Source: Myxococcales bacterium (GTDB lineage: Bacteria; Myxococcota; Myxococcia; Myxococcales; Myxococcaceae). From it: a stretch of 64,000 bases of DNA. This document shows positions 24,130 to 33,594 of this stretch, piece after piece. Location: assembly GCA_020846875.1 (NCBI GenBank), contig JADLDB010000094.1, positions 62,001 to 126,000 of the forward strand, written 5' to 3'. The notes beneath the pieces were generated by a model. It saw only the letters and a program-made list of their open reading frames with translations. It was not told the DNA's origin and did no database searches. A program made the position numbers and the translations under genes. Each line of letters starts with the position of its first letter. Within the stretch, counting starts at the first letter, position 1.

Positions 24130-25722
24130 ATGGAACCCCTGCAGAAGCAGCTCGCCGAGCTCCCGAAGAAGCTGGCCGCGCTCTCCACCGGCCTCAAGGT
24201 GGCGCTGGGCCTGGGCCTCTTCGCGGCGCTGGGGCTGGTGGCGGCCGTGGCCACGCTGGGCAGCGCAGGCGAGTACCAGTACGCGTACACCAACCTCTCC
24301 ACCGAGGACTCCACTGAGATCGCCGCCAGGCTGAAGGCCGCGGGCGTACCGCACCGCTTCGAGGCCGGCGGGGCGGCGCTCTCGGTGCCGGCGCCCAGGG
24401 TGTACGAGGTGCGGCTGCTGCTCGCGTCCGAGGGGCTGCCCCGCGCCAGCGGCAACGGCTTCGAGCTCTTCGACAAGGGTGACTTCGGCGTCTCCGAGTT
24501 CACCCAGAAGGTGAACCTGCGCCGCGCCACCGAAGGCGAGCTGGCGCGCACCATCGGCCGCATCGCCGGGGTGCGGTCCGCGCGGGTCCACCTGGTGCTG
24601 GCGGAGAAGGGCGTCTTTCGTGGAGAAGATCGCCCGGCCTCGGCGGCGGTGATGGTCAATCTGCAGCCCGGCCACGCGTTGTCCGAAAGAGAGCTGGCGG
24701 GCATCCGGCACCTGGTCGCTTCGGCAATCCCCGGGCTGCCTGCCGACGGCGTCACCATCGTCGACGGCCGCGGCGCCGTGCTGACGGCCCAGGAGGCGTG
24801 GGGCGCGGACGTGCAGGGCTACCAGAGGAAGGTGGAGCGCGACCTCGAGCAGCGGGTGGTGTCCCTGCTGGAGCCGGTGGTGGGCGCGGGGCAGGTGGTG
24901 GCGCGGGTGACGGCGGACGTGGACTCGACCGAGGTGACGTCCACCAACGACGCATTCGATCCCGACGGCGCGGTGCTCAAGAGCGAGCGCACCGTGGCGC
25001 AGAACGAGAGCCAGGACTCGCAGAAGCGCCAGGGCGTGGTGGGGGCGGCCGCCAACCAGCCGCTCGCGCCGCAAGCGCAGGAGCAACCGGGTACGGTGTC
25101 GAAGTCCAACTCCAGCAACAACGAGGAGACGCGCAACTACGAGGTCAGCCGCACGACGACCCGCACAGTAGTGAAGTCGCCCCGGCTGGCGCGTCTCTCG
25201 GTGGCGGTGCTGCTCGACGGCGCGGACGGAAGGCCCCGGCCCGAGGCCGACGTGCAGCGGTTGGGCGAGCTGGTGCGGCGCGCGGTGGGCTTCGACGAGG
25301 CGCGCGGCGACAAGCTGGAAATCAGCTCGGCTGTCTTCTCCCACTCCGCTGAGGAGCCCGTGGCGGCGGCGGTAGCGACGGACGGCAGGCCGGCCTGGCT
25401 GTGGCCCGCCGTGGGCGGCGGCCTGGCGCTGCTGGTGCTGCTGGCGGTCACCCTCTTTGGCCGGCGTCGGCGGGAGCCGGTGAAGGACCTGGTGCTGCGC
25501 CCCGGCGCGCGGGTGGCCGAGTTGGAAGCGTCGGGCGCGTCGGTCATCGAGGGTCAGGCGAAGGCGCAGGGGGCGCTGCCGCCGCTGCCTGCGCCCACGC
25601 CGCTGCCCGACGCCACCGAGAACTTCCGCGAGAAGGCGCGGGACCTGGCGAAGTCCGACCCGGTGCGGGCCGCGCACCTGATCCGCGCGTGGCTCAGTCT
25701 CGAAGCACCCCAGGCGAGGTGA
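24130..25722 (+). CDS. fliF: Flagellar MS-ring protein FliF
   Basis: FliF forms the inner-membrane ring that houses the export gate and carries the switch. The 530-residue protein has two membrane helices, one at about residues 24-45 and one at about 418-438 (WPAVGGGLALLVLLAVTLFG). Between them are the ring-building modules with YTNLSTEDSTEIAARLKAAG and GNGFELFDKGDFGVSEFTQK. The last residues (KARDLAKSDPVRAAHLIRAW) form the FliG-binding tail. fliG follows after three bases. Confidence 0.96.
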   Translation: MEPLQKQLAELPKKLAALSTGLKVALGLGLFAALGLVAAVATLGSAGEYQYAYTNLSTEDSTEIAARLKAAGVPHRFEAGGAALSVPAPRVYEVRLLLASEGLPRASGNGFELFDKGDFGVSEFTQKVNLRRATEGELARTIGRIAGVRSARVHLVLAEKGVFRGEDRPASAAVMVNLQPGHALSERELAGIRHLVASAIPGLPADGVTIVDGRGAVLTAQEAWGADVQGYQRKVERDLEQRVVSLLEPVVGAGQVVARVTADVDSTEVTSTNDAFDPDGAVLKSERTVAQNESQDSQKRQGVVGAAANQPLAPQAQEQPGTVSKSNSSNNEETRNYEVSRTTTRTVVKSPRLARLSVAVLLDGADGRPRPEADVQRLGELVRRAVGFDEARGDKLEISSAVFSHSAEEPVAAAVATDGRPAWLWPAVGGGLALLVLLAVTLFGRRRREPVKDLVLRPGARVAELEASGASVIEGQAKAQGALPPLPAPTPLPDATENFREKARDLAKSDPVRAAHLIRAWLSLEAPQAR

Positions 25723-25725
25723 TCC

Positions 25726-26763
25726 ATGGCTGACGGTGGGACGGTTCCGGCAGGGACGGAGGGCGGCAAGGCGGCGCCCGGCTCGGTGCGCGCGGCGGCG
25801 GTGCTGCTCACCCTGGGGCCCGACGTGGCCACCCAGGTCTTCCGGCTGCTCGACGAGGACGAGGTGCGGCGGGTCGCGTCGGGCGCGAAGGAGCTCAAGC
25901 GCACCGGCACCGCCACGGTGATGGACGCGCTCAAGGCCTTCATCGAAGGCATGCAGGGCCTCGCCGGCGATCTGGTCTCGGGAGACCAGGTCTTGCGCGA
26001 AGTGGCCGAGAGCGCGCTGGGCGCCGACGTGGCCCGCCGCGCCTTCGATGGGGTGGCCGCGCCGCCGCCGCCCGACGAGGTGCTGGGGCCGATCACCGAG
26101 GCGGATCCCGAAGCGCTGGCGATGGTGCTGGCGCGTGAGCAACCGCAGACGGTGGCCCTGGTGCTCTCGGCGATGGCGCCGGAGAAGGCCGCGTCGGTGA
26201 TGATGCACGTGCCCGAGCCGTTGCGGCCGGCCATCGTGCGGCGCATGGCCATGGTGGAGTCGGTGGCCCCCGAGGTGCTGCGCGAGGTGCGCAGCGCGCT
26301 CACCAGCGAGCTGCAGGCGGTGGTGGCGGAAGGGATGCGGCGGGTGGACGGGAAGGGCGCGGCCCTGGAGGTGCTGCGGCGCGCGTCGGCGGCCCAGCAG
26401 GCAGAGGTGATCGACACCATCGAGAAGGACGATCCCAGCCTGGCCGCGGACCTGCGCACCAAGCTGTTCACCTTCGACGACCTCACCCGGCTCACGGATC
26501 GCGACATCCAGACGCTGCTCAAGGATGCGGACCCCAACCAGCTGCCGATGGCGCTCAAGGGCGCGTCGGAGGAGCTGCGCGGCAAGCTGTTCAAGAACAT
26601 GTCCACCCGAGCCGCGCAGATGCTGCAGGACGACATCGCCGCGATGGGCCCGGTGAAGTTGTCCATCGTCGAGCAGGCGCAGCAGGCCATGACTCGCCTG
26701 GCGATGGAGCTGGCGGAGAAGGGGAAGCTCACCATCATCCGCGCCACCGACAAGCTGGTGTGA
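25726..26763 (+). CDS. fliG: Flagellar motor switch protein FliG
   Basis: FliG is the rotor protein that meets the stator. The 345-residue protein starts with the FliF-binding domain (AAAVLLTLGPDVATQVFRLL), carries the middle-domain motif as REQPQTVALVLS (usual EHPQ here EQPQ), and has the C-terminal torque helix with charged residues in TFDDLTRLTDRDIQTLLKDA. It lies between fliF and fliH. Its stop overlaps a possible upstream fliH start. Confidence 0.96.
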   Translation: MADGGTVPAGTEGGKAAPGSVRAAAVLLTLGPDVATQVFRLLDEDEVRRVASGAKELKRTGTATVMDALKAFIEGMQGLAGDLVSGDQVLREVAESALGADVARRAFDGVAAPPPPDEVLGPITEADPEALAMVLAREQPQTVALVLSAMAPEKAASVMMHVPEPLRPAIVRRMAMVESVAPEVLREVRSALTSELQAVVAEGMRRVDGKGAALEVLRRASAAQQAEVIDTIEKDDPSLAADLRTKLFTFDDLTRLTDRDIQTLLKDADPNQLPMALKGASEELRGKLFKNMSTRAAQMLQDDIAAMGPVKLSIVEQAQQAMTRLAMELAEKGKLTIIRATDKLV

Positions 26764-26774
26764 GGAGCCCGCCC

Positions 26775-27500
26775 GTGTCCCGTGACCCCTCCGTCCGCCC
26801 GCCGCGCTTCCTTGACGAGCAGCGGAGCGACCCGCGGCCCTCAGCGGTGGCCTTCGCCCGGCTGTCCAGCCCACGGTCCGCCGCGCCGGTGGTGCCGCCG
26901 AGGACCGCTTTGAGCCCGGTTCCGCGCCCGCCGCCCACGCCGCCGGGGCCGTCCGCTGAGCCGGGTCTTCCTCAGGAGGCGCCCACGCCGGCCCCGTCGG
27001 TGTCCCCGCCCCCGCCGGTGCTGGCGGGGATGATGGTGCCGCCGCCGTCGGTACCGAGCCCGTTCGCGGTGGACGCGTCGACGCGGCTGGCCGCCGCGGT
27101 GGAGCGGCTCAAGCTGGAGGCGTCCCGGCTCGCCGATCAGGCTCGGGCCGACGCGCTGGAGATCGGCTTCCAGGTGGCACGCCGCATCCTGGAGCAGGAG
27201 CTCTCGTCCAGCCCGGAGGCGCTCTTCTCGCTGGTCCGCAGCGCGGTGCGCCGGGTGGGAGACGCGCGGCGGCTGGTCATCAGGCTGCACCCCGGCGACG
27301 TCGAGCGGGTGGGCTCGCAGGAGGGGCGGCAGCGCCTCGGCCTCTCGCTGATGCAGGTCGAGGTGGTGGCCGATCCAGCCCTCGGGGCGGGCGACTGCGT
27401 CATCGAGTCCGAGCAGGCCACCGTCGACGGGCGGCTCGCGACGCGGTTGGACGAGGTGAGGCGCGGCGTGGAGAGCGCCCTCGCCGGGGAGGAGCCTTGA
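26775..27500 (+). CDS. fliH: Flagellar export ATPase regulator FliH
   Basis: FliH binds the ATPase FliI and docks it at the export gate. The 241-residue protein has a long Pro-rich N-terminal part (to about residue 95), then a helix (AAAVERLKLEASRLADQARA) and a C-terminal globular part (LVIRLHPGDVERV, then QVEVVADPALGAGDCVIESE) that match the FliH/YscL family. The GTG at 26775 has GAGGAG eight bases before it; a GTG at 26760 overlapping the fliG stop is the alternative start. Confidence 0.9.
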   Translation: MSRDPSVRPPRFLDEQRSDPRPSAVAFARLSSPRSAAPVVPPRTALSPVPRPPPTPPGPSAEPGLPQEAPTPAPSVSPPPPVLAGMMVPPPSVPSPFAVDASTRLAAAVERLKLEASRLADQARADALEIGFQVARRILEQELSSSPEALFSLVRSAVRRVGDARRLVIRLHPGDVERVGSQEGRQRLGLSLMQVEVVADPALGAGDCVIESEQATVDGRLATRLDEVRRGVESALAGEEP

Positions 27501-28831
27501 GCCTGGTGGATCTGGAGCGCCTGGCCGCGGCCCTCAAGCGCGCCGAGCCGTTGCCGTTGCAGGGTCGCGTGCTGCGCGCCACCGGCCTGGTGGTGGAGGC
27601 CACGCTGCCGCGCGTCCCGGTGGGGACGTCGTGCGAGATCAGGGTGGACCGGCAGCGTTGGGTGCCTGCCGAGGTGGTGGGCTTCTCTGGCGCCACCGCG
27701 CTGCTCATGCCTTTCGGCGAGATGCAGGGTATCGGTGAGGGCTGCGCGGTGATTCCCCGCGACAGCGCCGCCGAGGTGCCGGTGGGCGAGGCGCTGCTCG
27801 GGCGGGTGGTGGACGCGGGGATGCGCCCCATCGACGGCTCCGTGTCTGCGCGCCTCGAGGGGCGCGCGCCGCTCAACGGCCGTCCGCCGCCGGCAATGCG
27901 ACGGCGGAGAATCAGCCAGCCGCTGGGGCTGGGCATCAAGTCGCTCGACGCGCTGCTCACCGTGGGGGAAGGGCAGCGGCTGGGCGTGCTGGCCGGCCCC
28001 GGCGTGGGGAAGAGCGTGATGCTGGGCATGGTGGCGCGGAACGCCAGCGCCGACGTCATCGTGGTGGCGCTGGTGGGTGAGCGCGGGCGCGAGGTGCGGG
28101 AGTTCGTCGAGCGCGACCTGGGCGAGGGGCTGGCCCGCTCCGTGGTGGTGGTGGCCACCGCGGACGAACCTCCGCTGGTGCGGGTCCGCGCGGCGATGGC
28201 GGCGACCAGCGTGGCGGAGCACTTCCGCGCCCGGGGGCTCAAGGTGTTGTTACTGGTCGACTCGCTGTCGCGGGTGTGCATGGCGCAGCGGGAGATCGGC
28301 CTGGCCGCCGGGGAGCCGCCCACCTCCAAGGGCTACCCGCCTTCGGTGTTCGCGCTGATGCCGCGGCTGGTGGAGCGGGCCGGCAACGACGAAGGCCCGG
28401 GCAGCATCACCGCGCTGTATACTGTCCTGGCCGAGGGTGACGATCTGACCGATCCGGTGGTCGACGCAGCCAAGGCGATCCTCGACGGGCATGTGGTGCT
28501 GTCGCGGCGACTGGCGGGCGCGGGCCACTTTCCGGCCATCGACGTGCTGCAGTCGGTGAGCCGCGTGATGAGCGACGTGGCCTCGCAGCAGCACCTGGAG
28601 TTGGCCCGCGCTGCGCGCGAGGTGCTGGCGACTTACCGGGAGTCGGCAGACCTGGTGGAGGTGGGGGCCTACGTACCCGGCACCAACCCACGACTCGACC
28701 ACGCCCTCAAGTGCATCAACGCGCTCAACGGCTTCCTGAGGCAGAGGCCCGACGAGCACTTCACTCTGCCCACCGCGCTGGAGCAGTTGGCCCGCGCGCT
28801 GGGGGGAGCAGGGGAGGCGCCCCGTGCTTAG
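27497..28831 (+). CDS. fliI: Flagellum-specific export ATPase FliI
   Basis: FliI is the hexameric ATPase of the flagellar type III exporter. The 444-residue protein has the P-loop GPGVGKS near residue 168, the ERGREVREF segment, and Walker B LLVDSLSRVC. The family segments GEPPTSKGYPPSVFALMPRL and GSITALYTVLAEGDD follow. It starts with TTG, overlapping the fliH stop in TTGA, with GGGGAGGAG just upstream. The next gene overlaps its end by eight bases and is not fliJ. Confidence 0.96.
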   Translation: MSLVDLERLAAALKRAEPLPLQGRVLRATGLVVEATLPRVPVGTSCEIRVDRQRWVPAEVVGFSGATALLMPFGEMQGIGEGCAVIPRDSAAEVPVGEALLGRVVDAGMRPIDGSVSARLEGRAPLNGRPPPAMRRRRISQPLGLGIKSLDALLTVGEGQRLGVLAGPGVGKSVMLGMVARNASADVIVVALVGERGREVREFVERDLGEGLARSVVVVATADEPPLVRVRAAMAATSVAEHFRARGLKVLLLVDSLSRVCMAQREIGLAAGEPPTSKGYPPSVFALMPRLVERAGNDEGPGSITALYTVLAEGDDLTDPVVDAAKAILDGHVVLSRRLAGAGHFPAIDVLQSVSRVMSDVASQQHLELARAAREVLATYRESADLVEVGAYVPGTNPRLDHALKCINALNGFLRQRPDEHFTLPTALEQLARALGGAGEAPRA

Positions 28832-29561
28832 TGCCCTCTGTGTCTTGCTCCTCGCCGTAGACGCGCCCACGCCGCCCATTCCACCGAAGCACCCGGATGA
28901 GCCGGTGGTGGCAAAGCCGGAAGACGGGGGCACCGCGAAGGACGCCGCGGCGAGAGAAGCGGCGGTGAAGGCCGCCGCGGATCAAGCGCCGAAGGCGCCG
29001 GCTGAGCCGGCGACCTCGAAGGAAGGGGGCGGGAAGGAGGAGGTAGGGAAGAAGGCGTTGCCTCCACCTCCGGCGCTCACCTCGGAGTCGCTGTGCGCGG
29101 AGCTGCAGAAGCAGGCCAACGGGCGGAAGGCGGAGAAGGCGCGGCTCGACGCAGAGCGGAAGGCCCTCAACGGGGAGAGGAAGAAGCTGGAGGCGAAGGC
29201 GGAGGAAATCGAGAACGCCCGCGCGCAGCTCAAGGCCGAGACGGAGCGCCTCGAGCAGCTCCTCGACCAGGCGGGGAAGGCGGGCCTCGGCGCGCCGTCG
29301 CCGGTGAAGGCCGGCACGACGGGCAGGGCGCAGGGCAACGCGCCCGCCCTGGCGAAGACGATCAAGTCGATGAAGCCGCCCCAGGCTGCCGCGCTGGTCT
29401 CGAAGCTGGACGTCGGGCTGGCCGCCCGGGTGCTGCAGCTGATGAGCGCGAAGGACTCGGGCGCGGTGCTGGCCGCGGTGAAGCCGGAGCTCGCCGCGGA
29501 GCTGGTGACGGCGATGTCCACGCTGGCGCCGGTAGACACGAAGTCCGGGCGGCGCCCGTGA
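28824..29561 (+). CDS. MotE-like protein in the fliJ position
   Basis: This 245-residue protein has a hydrophobic start of about 12 residues (secretion signal or anchor), a Lys/Ala/Pro-rich stretch, a coiled coil at about residues 90-150, and a C-terminal domain (KTIKSMKPPQAAALVSKLDV, then RVLQLMSAKDSGAVLAAVKP) that resembles the MgtE N-terminal-like domain of MotE and FliG. MotE proteins are periplasmic and stabilise motor parts. It takes the place that fliJ usually has after fliI. The GTG start overlaps the end of fliI by eight bases; its stop overlaps the fliK start. Confidence 0.8.
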   Translation: MLSALCVLLLAVDAPTPPIPPKHPDEPVVAKPEDGGTAKDAAAREAAVKAAADQAPKAPAEPATSKEGGGKEEVGKKALPPPPALTSESLCAELQKQANGRKAEKARLDAERKALNGERKKLEAKAEEIENARAQLKAETERLEQLLDQAGKAGLGAPSPVKAGTTGRAQGNAPALAKTIKSMKPPQAAALVSKLDVGLAARVLQLMSAKDSGAVLAAVKPELAAELVTAMSTLAPVDTKSGRRP

Positions 29562-30526
29562 GGCCGGGTGGCCTCCGCGGTCTGCCGGACTTCGCGGCCT
29601 CGGCCGAGGCCCGGCTTCGGCAAGAACCAAAGGACCGCGCGGCGAAGAAGAGCGCGGCCGTCGTCGACGACGACTGGCTTCAGGCCCTCCATGCACCGCC
29701 AGAGAAGCCCCGGCCGGGTGGGCGGAGCGCGCGAGCCGGCGGCGACGCGGTGAAGGCAGAAGGAGCGCACCCCGCTCCCGGGGCGAAGCAGTCGCGCCGC
29801 GCGCCCGGGCGCGGAGAGGCGCTCGAAAGACCGGTTGGCGCCCGCGCGACGGAGGCCTCCGCCGGCCCCCCCGTGGCGCCTGGGACCTTCGCCGTGCTGC
29901 AGGCAGCTCCGGTGACATCCGCACCGCCCAGGGAGAAGGTCCCCTCGGAGGGGCTGGAGCCGCGCACCACCAGCGTCCAGCGTTCGCCGCCGCGCGAGCC
30001 GCCTCCAGGGGTGGACGGCGTCACCGGGCAGGCGCCCGCGTCCGGCGCGCTCGCCGTGTTCGGGCCGACACCGCCCTCGGCGGCGAGCGGCCCCGGGGAG
30101 GCCTCCTCGCCAGTGCTTGCCGCCGAGGCGCCCCACCCCACGGCGCCCCCGCCCCCTCTTGGCGAGGCGGCGCAGACGCTCCTGCTGCTGGCGATGACCG
30201 ATGTCTCGCTCGGCGTCGACGTCCACCAGCAGGTGGTGAACGTCGTGCTGCAGACGGAAGCCGCCGGACCGCTGGAGCTCGAGCTGCGGCTGCACGAGGG
30301 CCGCGCCCACGTCACGGTGGAGGGCCCGGGCTCTCCCCTGCTGGCGCAGCACGCCCCGGCCTTACGCGAGGTGCTGTCGCGAGAAGGGCTGTCGCTGGGG
30401 GAGTTCTCCACGCCTCAGGGCGACCGCCCCCGGCAAGAAGAGAGGGAAGACGAGGCGGCCGGGCCCAGCGTCAGCGCGCCGTCGCCCAGGCGTCGGCACG
30501 AAGGTCGCATCGACGTCGAAGCCTGA
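29558..30526 (+). CDS. fliK: Hook-length control protein FliK
   Basis: FliK measures hook length and switches export from hook to filament proteins. The 322-residue protein has a long Pro/Ala-rich, low-complexity body and a compact C-terminal domain, near residues 220-290, with the family pattern PLELELRLHEGRAHVTVEG and LREVLSREGLSLGEFS. The GTG start overlaps the previous stop in GTGA. It lies directly before flgD. The N-terminal body is too variable to compare. Confidence 0.87.
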   Translation: MRPGGLRGLPDFAASAEARLRQEPKDRAAKKSAAVVDDDWLQALHAPPEKPRPGGRSARAGGDAVKAEGAHPAPGAKQSRRAPGRGEALERPVGARATEASAGPPVAPGTFAVLQAAPVTSAPPREKVPSEGLEPRTTSVQRSPPREPPPGVDGVTGQAPASGALAVFGPTPPSAASGPGEASSPVLAAEAPHPTAPPPPLGEAAQTLLLLAMTDVSLGVDVHQQVVNVVLQTEAAGPLELELRLHEGRAHVTVEGPGSPLLAQHAPALREVLSREGLSLGEFSTPQGDRPRQEEREDEAAGPSVSAPSPRRRHEGRIDVEA

Positions 30527-30537
30527 AGGAGCACGTC

Positions 30538-31224
30538 ATGGATGTGAGCGCCATCTCCACGCCGGTGTCGCAGGTGTCCGACGCCGCTCCCCAGCCGTCC
30601 CGGCTGGGGAAAGACGAGTTTCTCAAGCTGTTGATGACGCAGCTGGGCAACCAGGACCCGCTGTCGCCTATGGACAACCAGGCCTTCGTGACGCAGTTGG
30701 CGCAGTTCGCCCACGTCGAGTTGGCCCAGCAGACCAGTCAGCAACTTGACGCGCTCCTGATGGCGCAGGCGTCGAGCAACCAGCTGCAGGCGGCGTCGCT
30801 GGTGGGCAAGGACGCGGTGCTGCGTCACGACGGCTTCACCTGGGAAGGCGCGTCTGACAGCCCGGGGCAGACGCCGACCGTGCACCTCTCGGGAGACGTC
30901 AGCGGCCGGGCCGCCCAGGTGACGGCGGTGGTGAAGGACTCCAGCGGTAAGGCGGTGCGCCGCGTCGAGCTGGGGCCGCACGACGCCGGGCCTTTCGACT
31001 TCGAGTGGGACGGCCGCGACGACGCCGGCAGCTACGCCGCGCCCGGGCAGTACACCGTGTCCTTCACCGCGTCCGACGCGGACGGCGGCCCGGTGGCGGC
31101 GCAGGCGCTCAGCAGCAGCCGCATCAGCGGCGTGTCCTTCGAGACCGGCTACGCCGAGCTCCTCCTCGCCAACCACCAGCGCGTCAAGCTGGCCGACGTG
31201 CTGCGGATCACAGAGGCCGGCTGA
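30538..31224 (+). CDS. flgD: Hook cap and scaffold protein FlgD
   Basis: FlgD caps the growing hook. The 228-residue protein has the family motif KDEFLKLLMTQLGNQDPLSP followed by MDNQAFVTQLAQFAHVELAQ, and a C-terminal Ig-like region with FEWDGRDDAGSYAAPGQYTV. It lies between fliK and flgE, with AAGGAG before the ATG. Confidence 0.96.
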   Translation: MDVSAISTPVSQVSDAAPQPSRLGKDEFLKLLMTQLGNQDPLSPMDNQAFVTQLAQFAHVELAQQTSQQLDALLMAQASSNQLQAASLVGKDAVLRHDGFTWEGASDSPGQTPTVHLSGDVSGRAAQVTAVVKDSSGKAVRRVELGPHDAGPFDFEWDGRDDAGSYAAPGQYTVSFTASDADGGPVAAQALSSSRISGVSFETGYAELLLANHQRVKLADVLRITEAG

Positions 31225-31250
31225 CTCACCTCACCCACGGGAGCAACACA

Positions 31251-32543
31251 ATGGCGCTCATGTCCTCGCTGTACACCGGCATCTCGGGCCTCGAGAGCAA
31301 CTCTACCGATCTCTCGGTCATCGGCGACAACATCGCCAACGCCAACACCATTGGCTTCAAGGGCAGCCGCGCCGCCTTCGAGGACGCGCTGTCCCAGTCG
31401 CTCATCGGCGGCAGCCAGGTGGGCCTGGGCGCGCGGGTGCAGGCGATCCAACGGCTGGTGACGCAGGGAGCGCTGATGAACACCGGGCTGGCCACCGACC
31501 TCGCGGTGCAGGGCCCCGGCTTCTTCGTGGTGCGCGGCAACCATGACGGCGTCGACGGGCAGTTCTACACGCGCGCCGGGCAATTCACCGTGGATCGAGA
31601 CGGCTACCTGGTGAACCTGGACGGGCTGAAGGTGCAGGGCTACCCGGCGGACGCGGCGGGCAACCTTCAGACGATGCCGGGCGACCTGCGCGTCGGCTCG
31701 GTGTCCGCGCCGCCCAGCGCCACGAGCATGGTCACCGTGAAGGGCAACCTGGACTCCAACGCCGTCGCCCCCACGGCGGCGTGGAGCGCGGCCACGCCCG
31801 TCTCCATGGCCAGCGACCCGGTGAACGGCACCTACAACTTCAGCACCAGCACCACCGTCTACGACTCCCTGGGGAACGCAATTCCGGTGGACATCTACTT
31901 CCGCAAGACGGCGGCGGGCGCGTGGGAATGGCACGCCACCACCGACGGCGCGAACCAGAGCGGAGGTACAGCGGGGACCAACACCGAGATCGCCTCGGGC
32001 ACGCTCACCTACGACGCGTCCGGCAACTTGACCGCCAGCGCCGTCACCGCCACCAACTTCAACCCCATCGGCGCTGTCAACCCGCAGCCGCTCGCCTTCG
32101 ACTTCGGCAGCGCCACCACGCCCGGCATGACGCAGTACGCGGGGACCTCGGCGGTGTCCTTCCTGGCGCAGGACGGGTACGCGGCGGGCGAGCTGGCGCG
32201 CATCTCCATCGGGGAGGACGGCGTCATCCAGGGCACCTTCACCAACGGAGAGAACCGCGACCTGGGCCAGGTGGTGCTGGCGGACTTCGAGGCGCCGGAC
32301 CGGCTGGAGCGCATCGGCGGAAACCTCTTCGGGCAGATGCCGGCGTCGGGACAGCCCACCATCGGCCAGCCGTCCTCGGGCGGTCGCGGGAGCCTGGTCG
32401 CCGGGGCGCTGGAGCAGTCAAACGTCGACCTCGCCACCGAGTTCGTCCGGATGATCAGCGCCCAGCGCGGCTTCCAGGCCAACTCCAAGACGATCAGCAC
32501 CGCCGATCAGTTGCTGGCCGAGTTGATGAACCTGAAGCGGTAA
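31251..32543 (+). CDS. flgE: Flagellar hook protein FlgE
   Basis: FlgE builds the hook. The 430-residue protein starts MALMSSLYTGISGLESNSTD, has GDNIANANTIGFKGSRAAFE, a Ser/Thr/Ala-rich middle, and ends with the family pattern SNVDLATEFVRMISAQRGFQ and ANSKTISTADQLLAELMNLKR (read in two parts). The ATG at 31251 has GGGAG eight bases before it. Confidence 0.96.
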   Translation: MALMSSLYTGISGLESNSTDLSVIGDNIANANTIGFKGSRAAFEDALSQSLIGGSQVGLGARVQAIQRLVTQGALMNTGLATDLAVQGPGFFVVRGNHDGVDGQFYTRAGQFTVDRDGYLVNLDGLKVQGYPADAAGNLQTMPGDLRVGSVSAPPSATSMVTVKGNLDSNAVAPTAAWSAATPVSMASDPVNGTYNFSTSTTVYDSLGNAIPVDIYFRKTAAGAWEWHATTDGANQSGGTAGTNTEIASGTLTYDASGNLTASAVTATNFNPIGAVNPQPLAFDFGSATTPGMTQYAGTSAVSFLAQDGYAAGELARISIGEDGVIQGTFTNGENRDLGQVVLADFEAPDRLERIGGNLFGQMPASGQPTIGQPSSGGRGSLVAGALEQSNVDLATEFVRMISAQRGFQANSKTISTADQLLAELMNLKR

Positions 32544-32561
32544 CGAGGAAGGAGCTCCGCC

Positions 32562-32774
32562 ATGATTCGCGTCACCCGCCTCGACGGGAAGGAAGCGGTG
32601 GTCAACGACGAGCAGGTGTTGATGGTGGAGGACACTCCCGACACGGTGCTCACCTTCATGAACGGCCACCGGTTGGTGGTGCGCGAACCGGTGGAGGAGA
32701 TCATCGACCGCGCGGTGCAGTTCCGGCGGCGCCTTCAGAGCGGCCTGCAGGTCGTCTCCAATCGGGAGCGCTAG
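32562..32774 (+). CDS. flbD: FlbD/SwrD-family small flagellar protein
   Basis: This 70-residue protein matches the FlbD/SwrD family found just after flgE in many bacteria, with MIRVTRLDGKEAVVNDEQV and the following ESTPDTVLTFMNGHRLVVRE-type stretch (here EDTPDTVLTFMNGH). In Bacillus SwrD raises motor power. Here it links flgE to motA, so a stator-related role is likely. Confidence 0.9.
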   Translation: MIRVTRLDGKEAVVNDEQVLMVEDTPDTVLTFMNGHRLVVREPVEEIIDRAVQFRRRLQSGLQVVSNRER

Positions 32775-32777
32775 CCC

Positions 32778-33554
32778 ATGGATATCCTGAGCATCGGCGG
32801 GATTCTCCTGGCCATCGTGGCGATCCTCGGCGGCCAGGCGTTGGAAGGCGGGCACGCCGGTTCTCTGGTGCAGTTGACGGCCTTCATCATCGTGATTGGC
32901 GGCACCATCGGCGCGGTGATGCTGGCCTTTCCCCGGGCCGACTTCCTGCGGGGCCTCAGGCTGGGCAAGACGGTGTTCAAGGAGGAGAAGATCGACCTCG
33001 AAGGGCTGGTGAAGCAGTTGGTGGAGATGGCCGCTGTGGCGCGGCGCGACGGCGTGCTGGCGTTGGAAGGCAAGCTGGCCACCATCACCGATCCGTTCCT
33101 CAAGCGGGCGGTGGGCTTCGTGGTGGACGGCGTGGACGCCACGGTGGCGCGCTCGGCGCTGGAGGGGCAGATCGAAGCGGAGGCCGAGGAGAACACCGTC
33201 GGAGCGAAGGTCTATGAGTCAGCGGGCGGTTTCGCCCCCACGGTGGGGATTCTCGGCGCCGTGCTCGGCCTCATCCACGTGATGGAGAACCTGTCCAACC
33301 CCGACGCCATCGGTCCTGGCATCGCGGTGGCCTTCGTCGCCACGGTGTACGGTGTCGGCGCCGCCAACCTGGTGTTCCTCCCCATGGCCACCAAGATCAA
33401 GCGGCGCATCGCCATCGAGAAGGAACGCAAGACGCTGATCGCCGAAGGCGTGCTGTCCATTCAGGAAGGCCTCAACCCGCGGGTGCTGGAAGAGAAGCTG
33501 CGGGCGCTGACCGGCGGGCACGTCGACGGCCACGGTGAGGCGAAGGCCGCCTGA
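32778..33554 (+). CDS. motA: Flagellar stator protein MotA
   Basis: MotA is the ring-forming stator subunit that drives the rotor. The 258-residue protein has four membrane helices (residues about 5-22, 33-52, 148-170, 180-200) and a cytoplasmic loop between the second and third. The conserved proline is in GGFAPTVGILGAVLGL and the end of the fourth helix is followed by a charged tail. GGGAG lies nine bases before the ATG. Its partner motB is not adjacent but lies 11.5 kb away at 45057. Confidence 0.95.
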   Translation: MDILSIGGILLAIVAILGGQALEGGHAGSLVQLTAFIIVIGGTIGAVMLAFPRADFLRGLRLGKTVFKEEKIDLEGLVKQLVEMAAVARRDGVLALEGKLATITDPFLKRAVGFVVDGVDATVARSALEGQIEAEAEENTVGAKVYESAGGFAPTVGILGAVLGLIHVMENLSNPDAIGPGIAVAFVATVYGVGAANLVFLPMATKIKRRIAIEKERKTLIAEGVLSIQEGLNPRVLEEKLRALTGGHVDGHGEAKAA

Positions 33555-33594
33555 CCAAGTGCGCTCCGAAAGCCGGGCGGTTTGGCGCCGCCGC

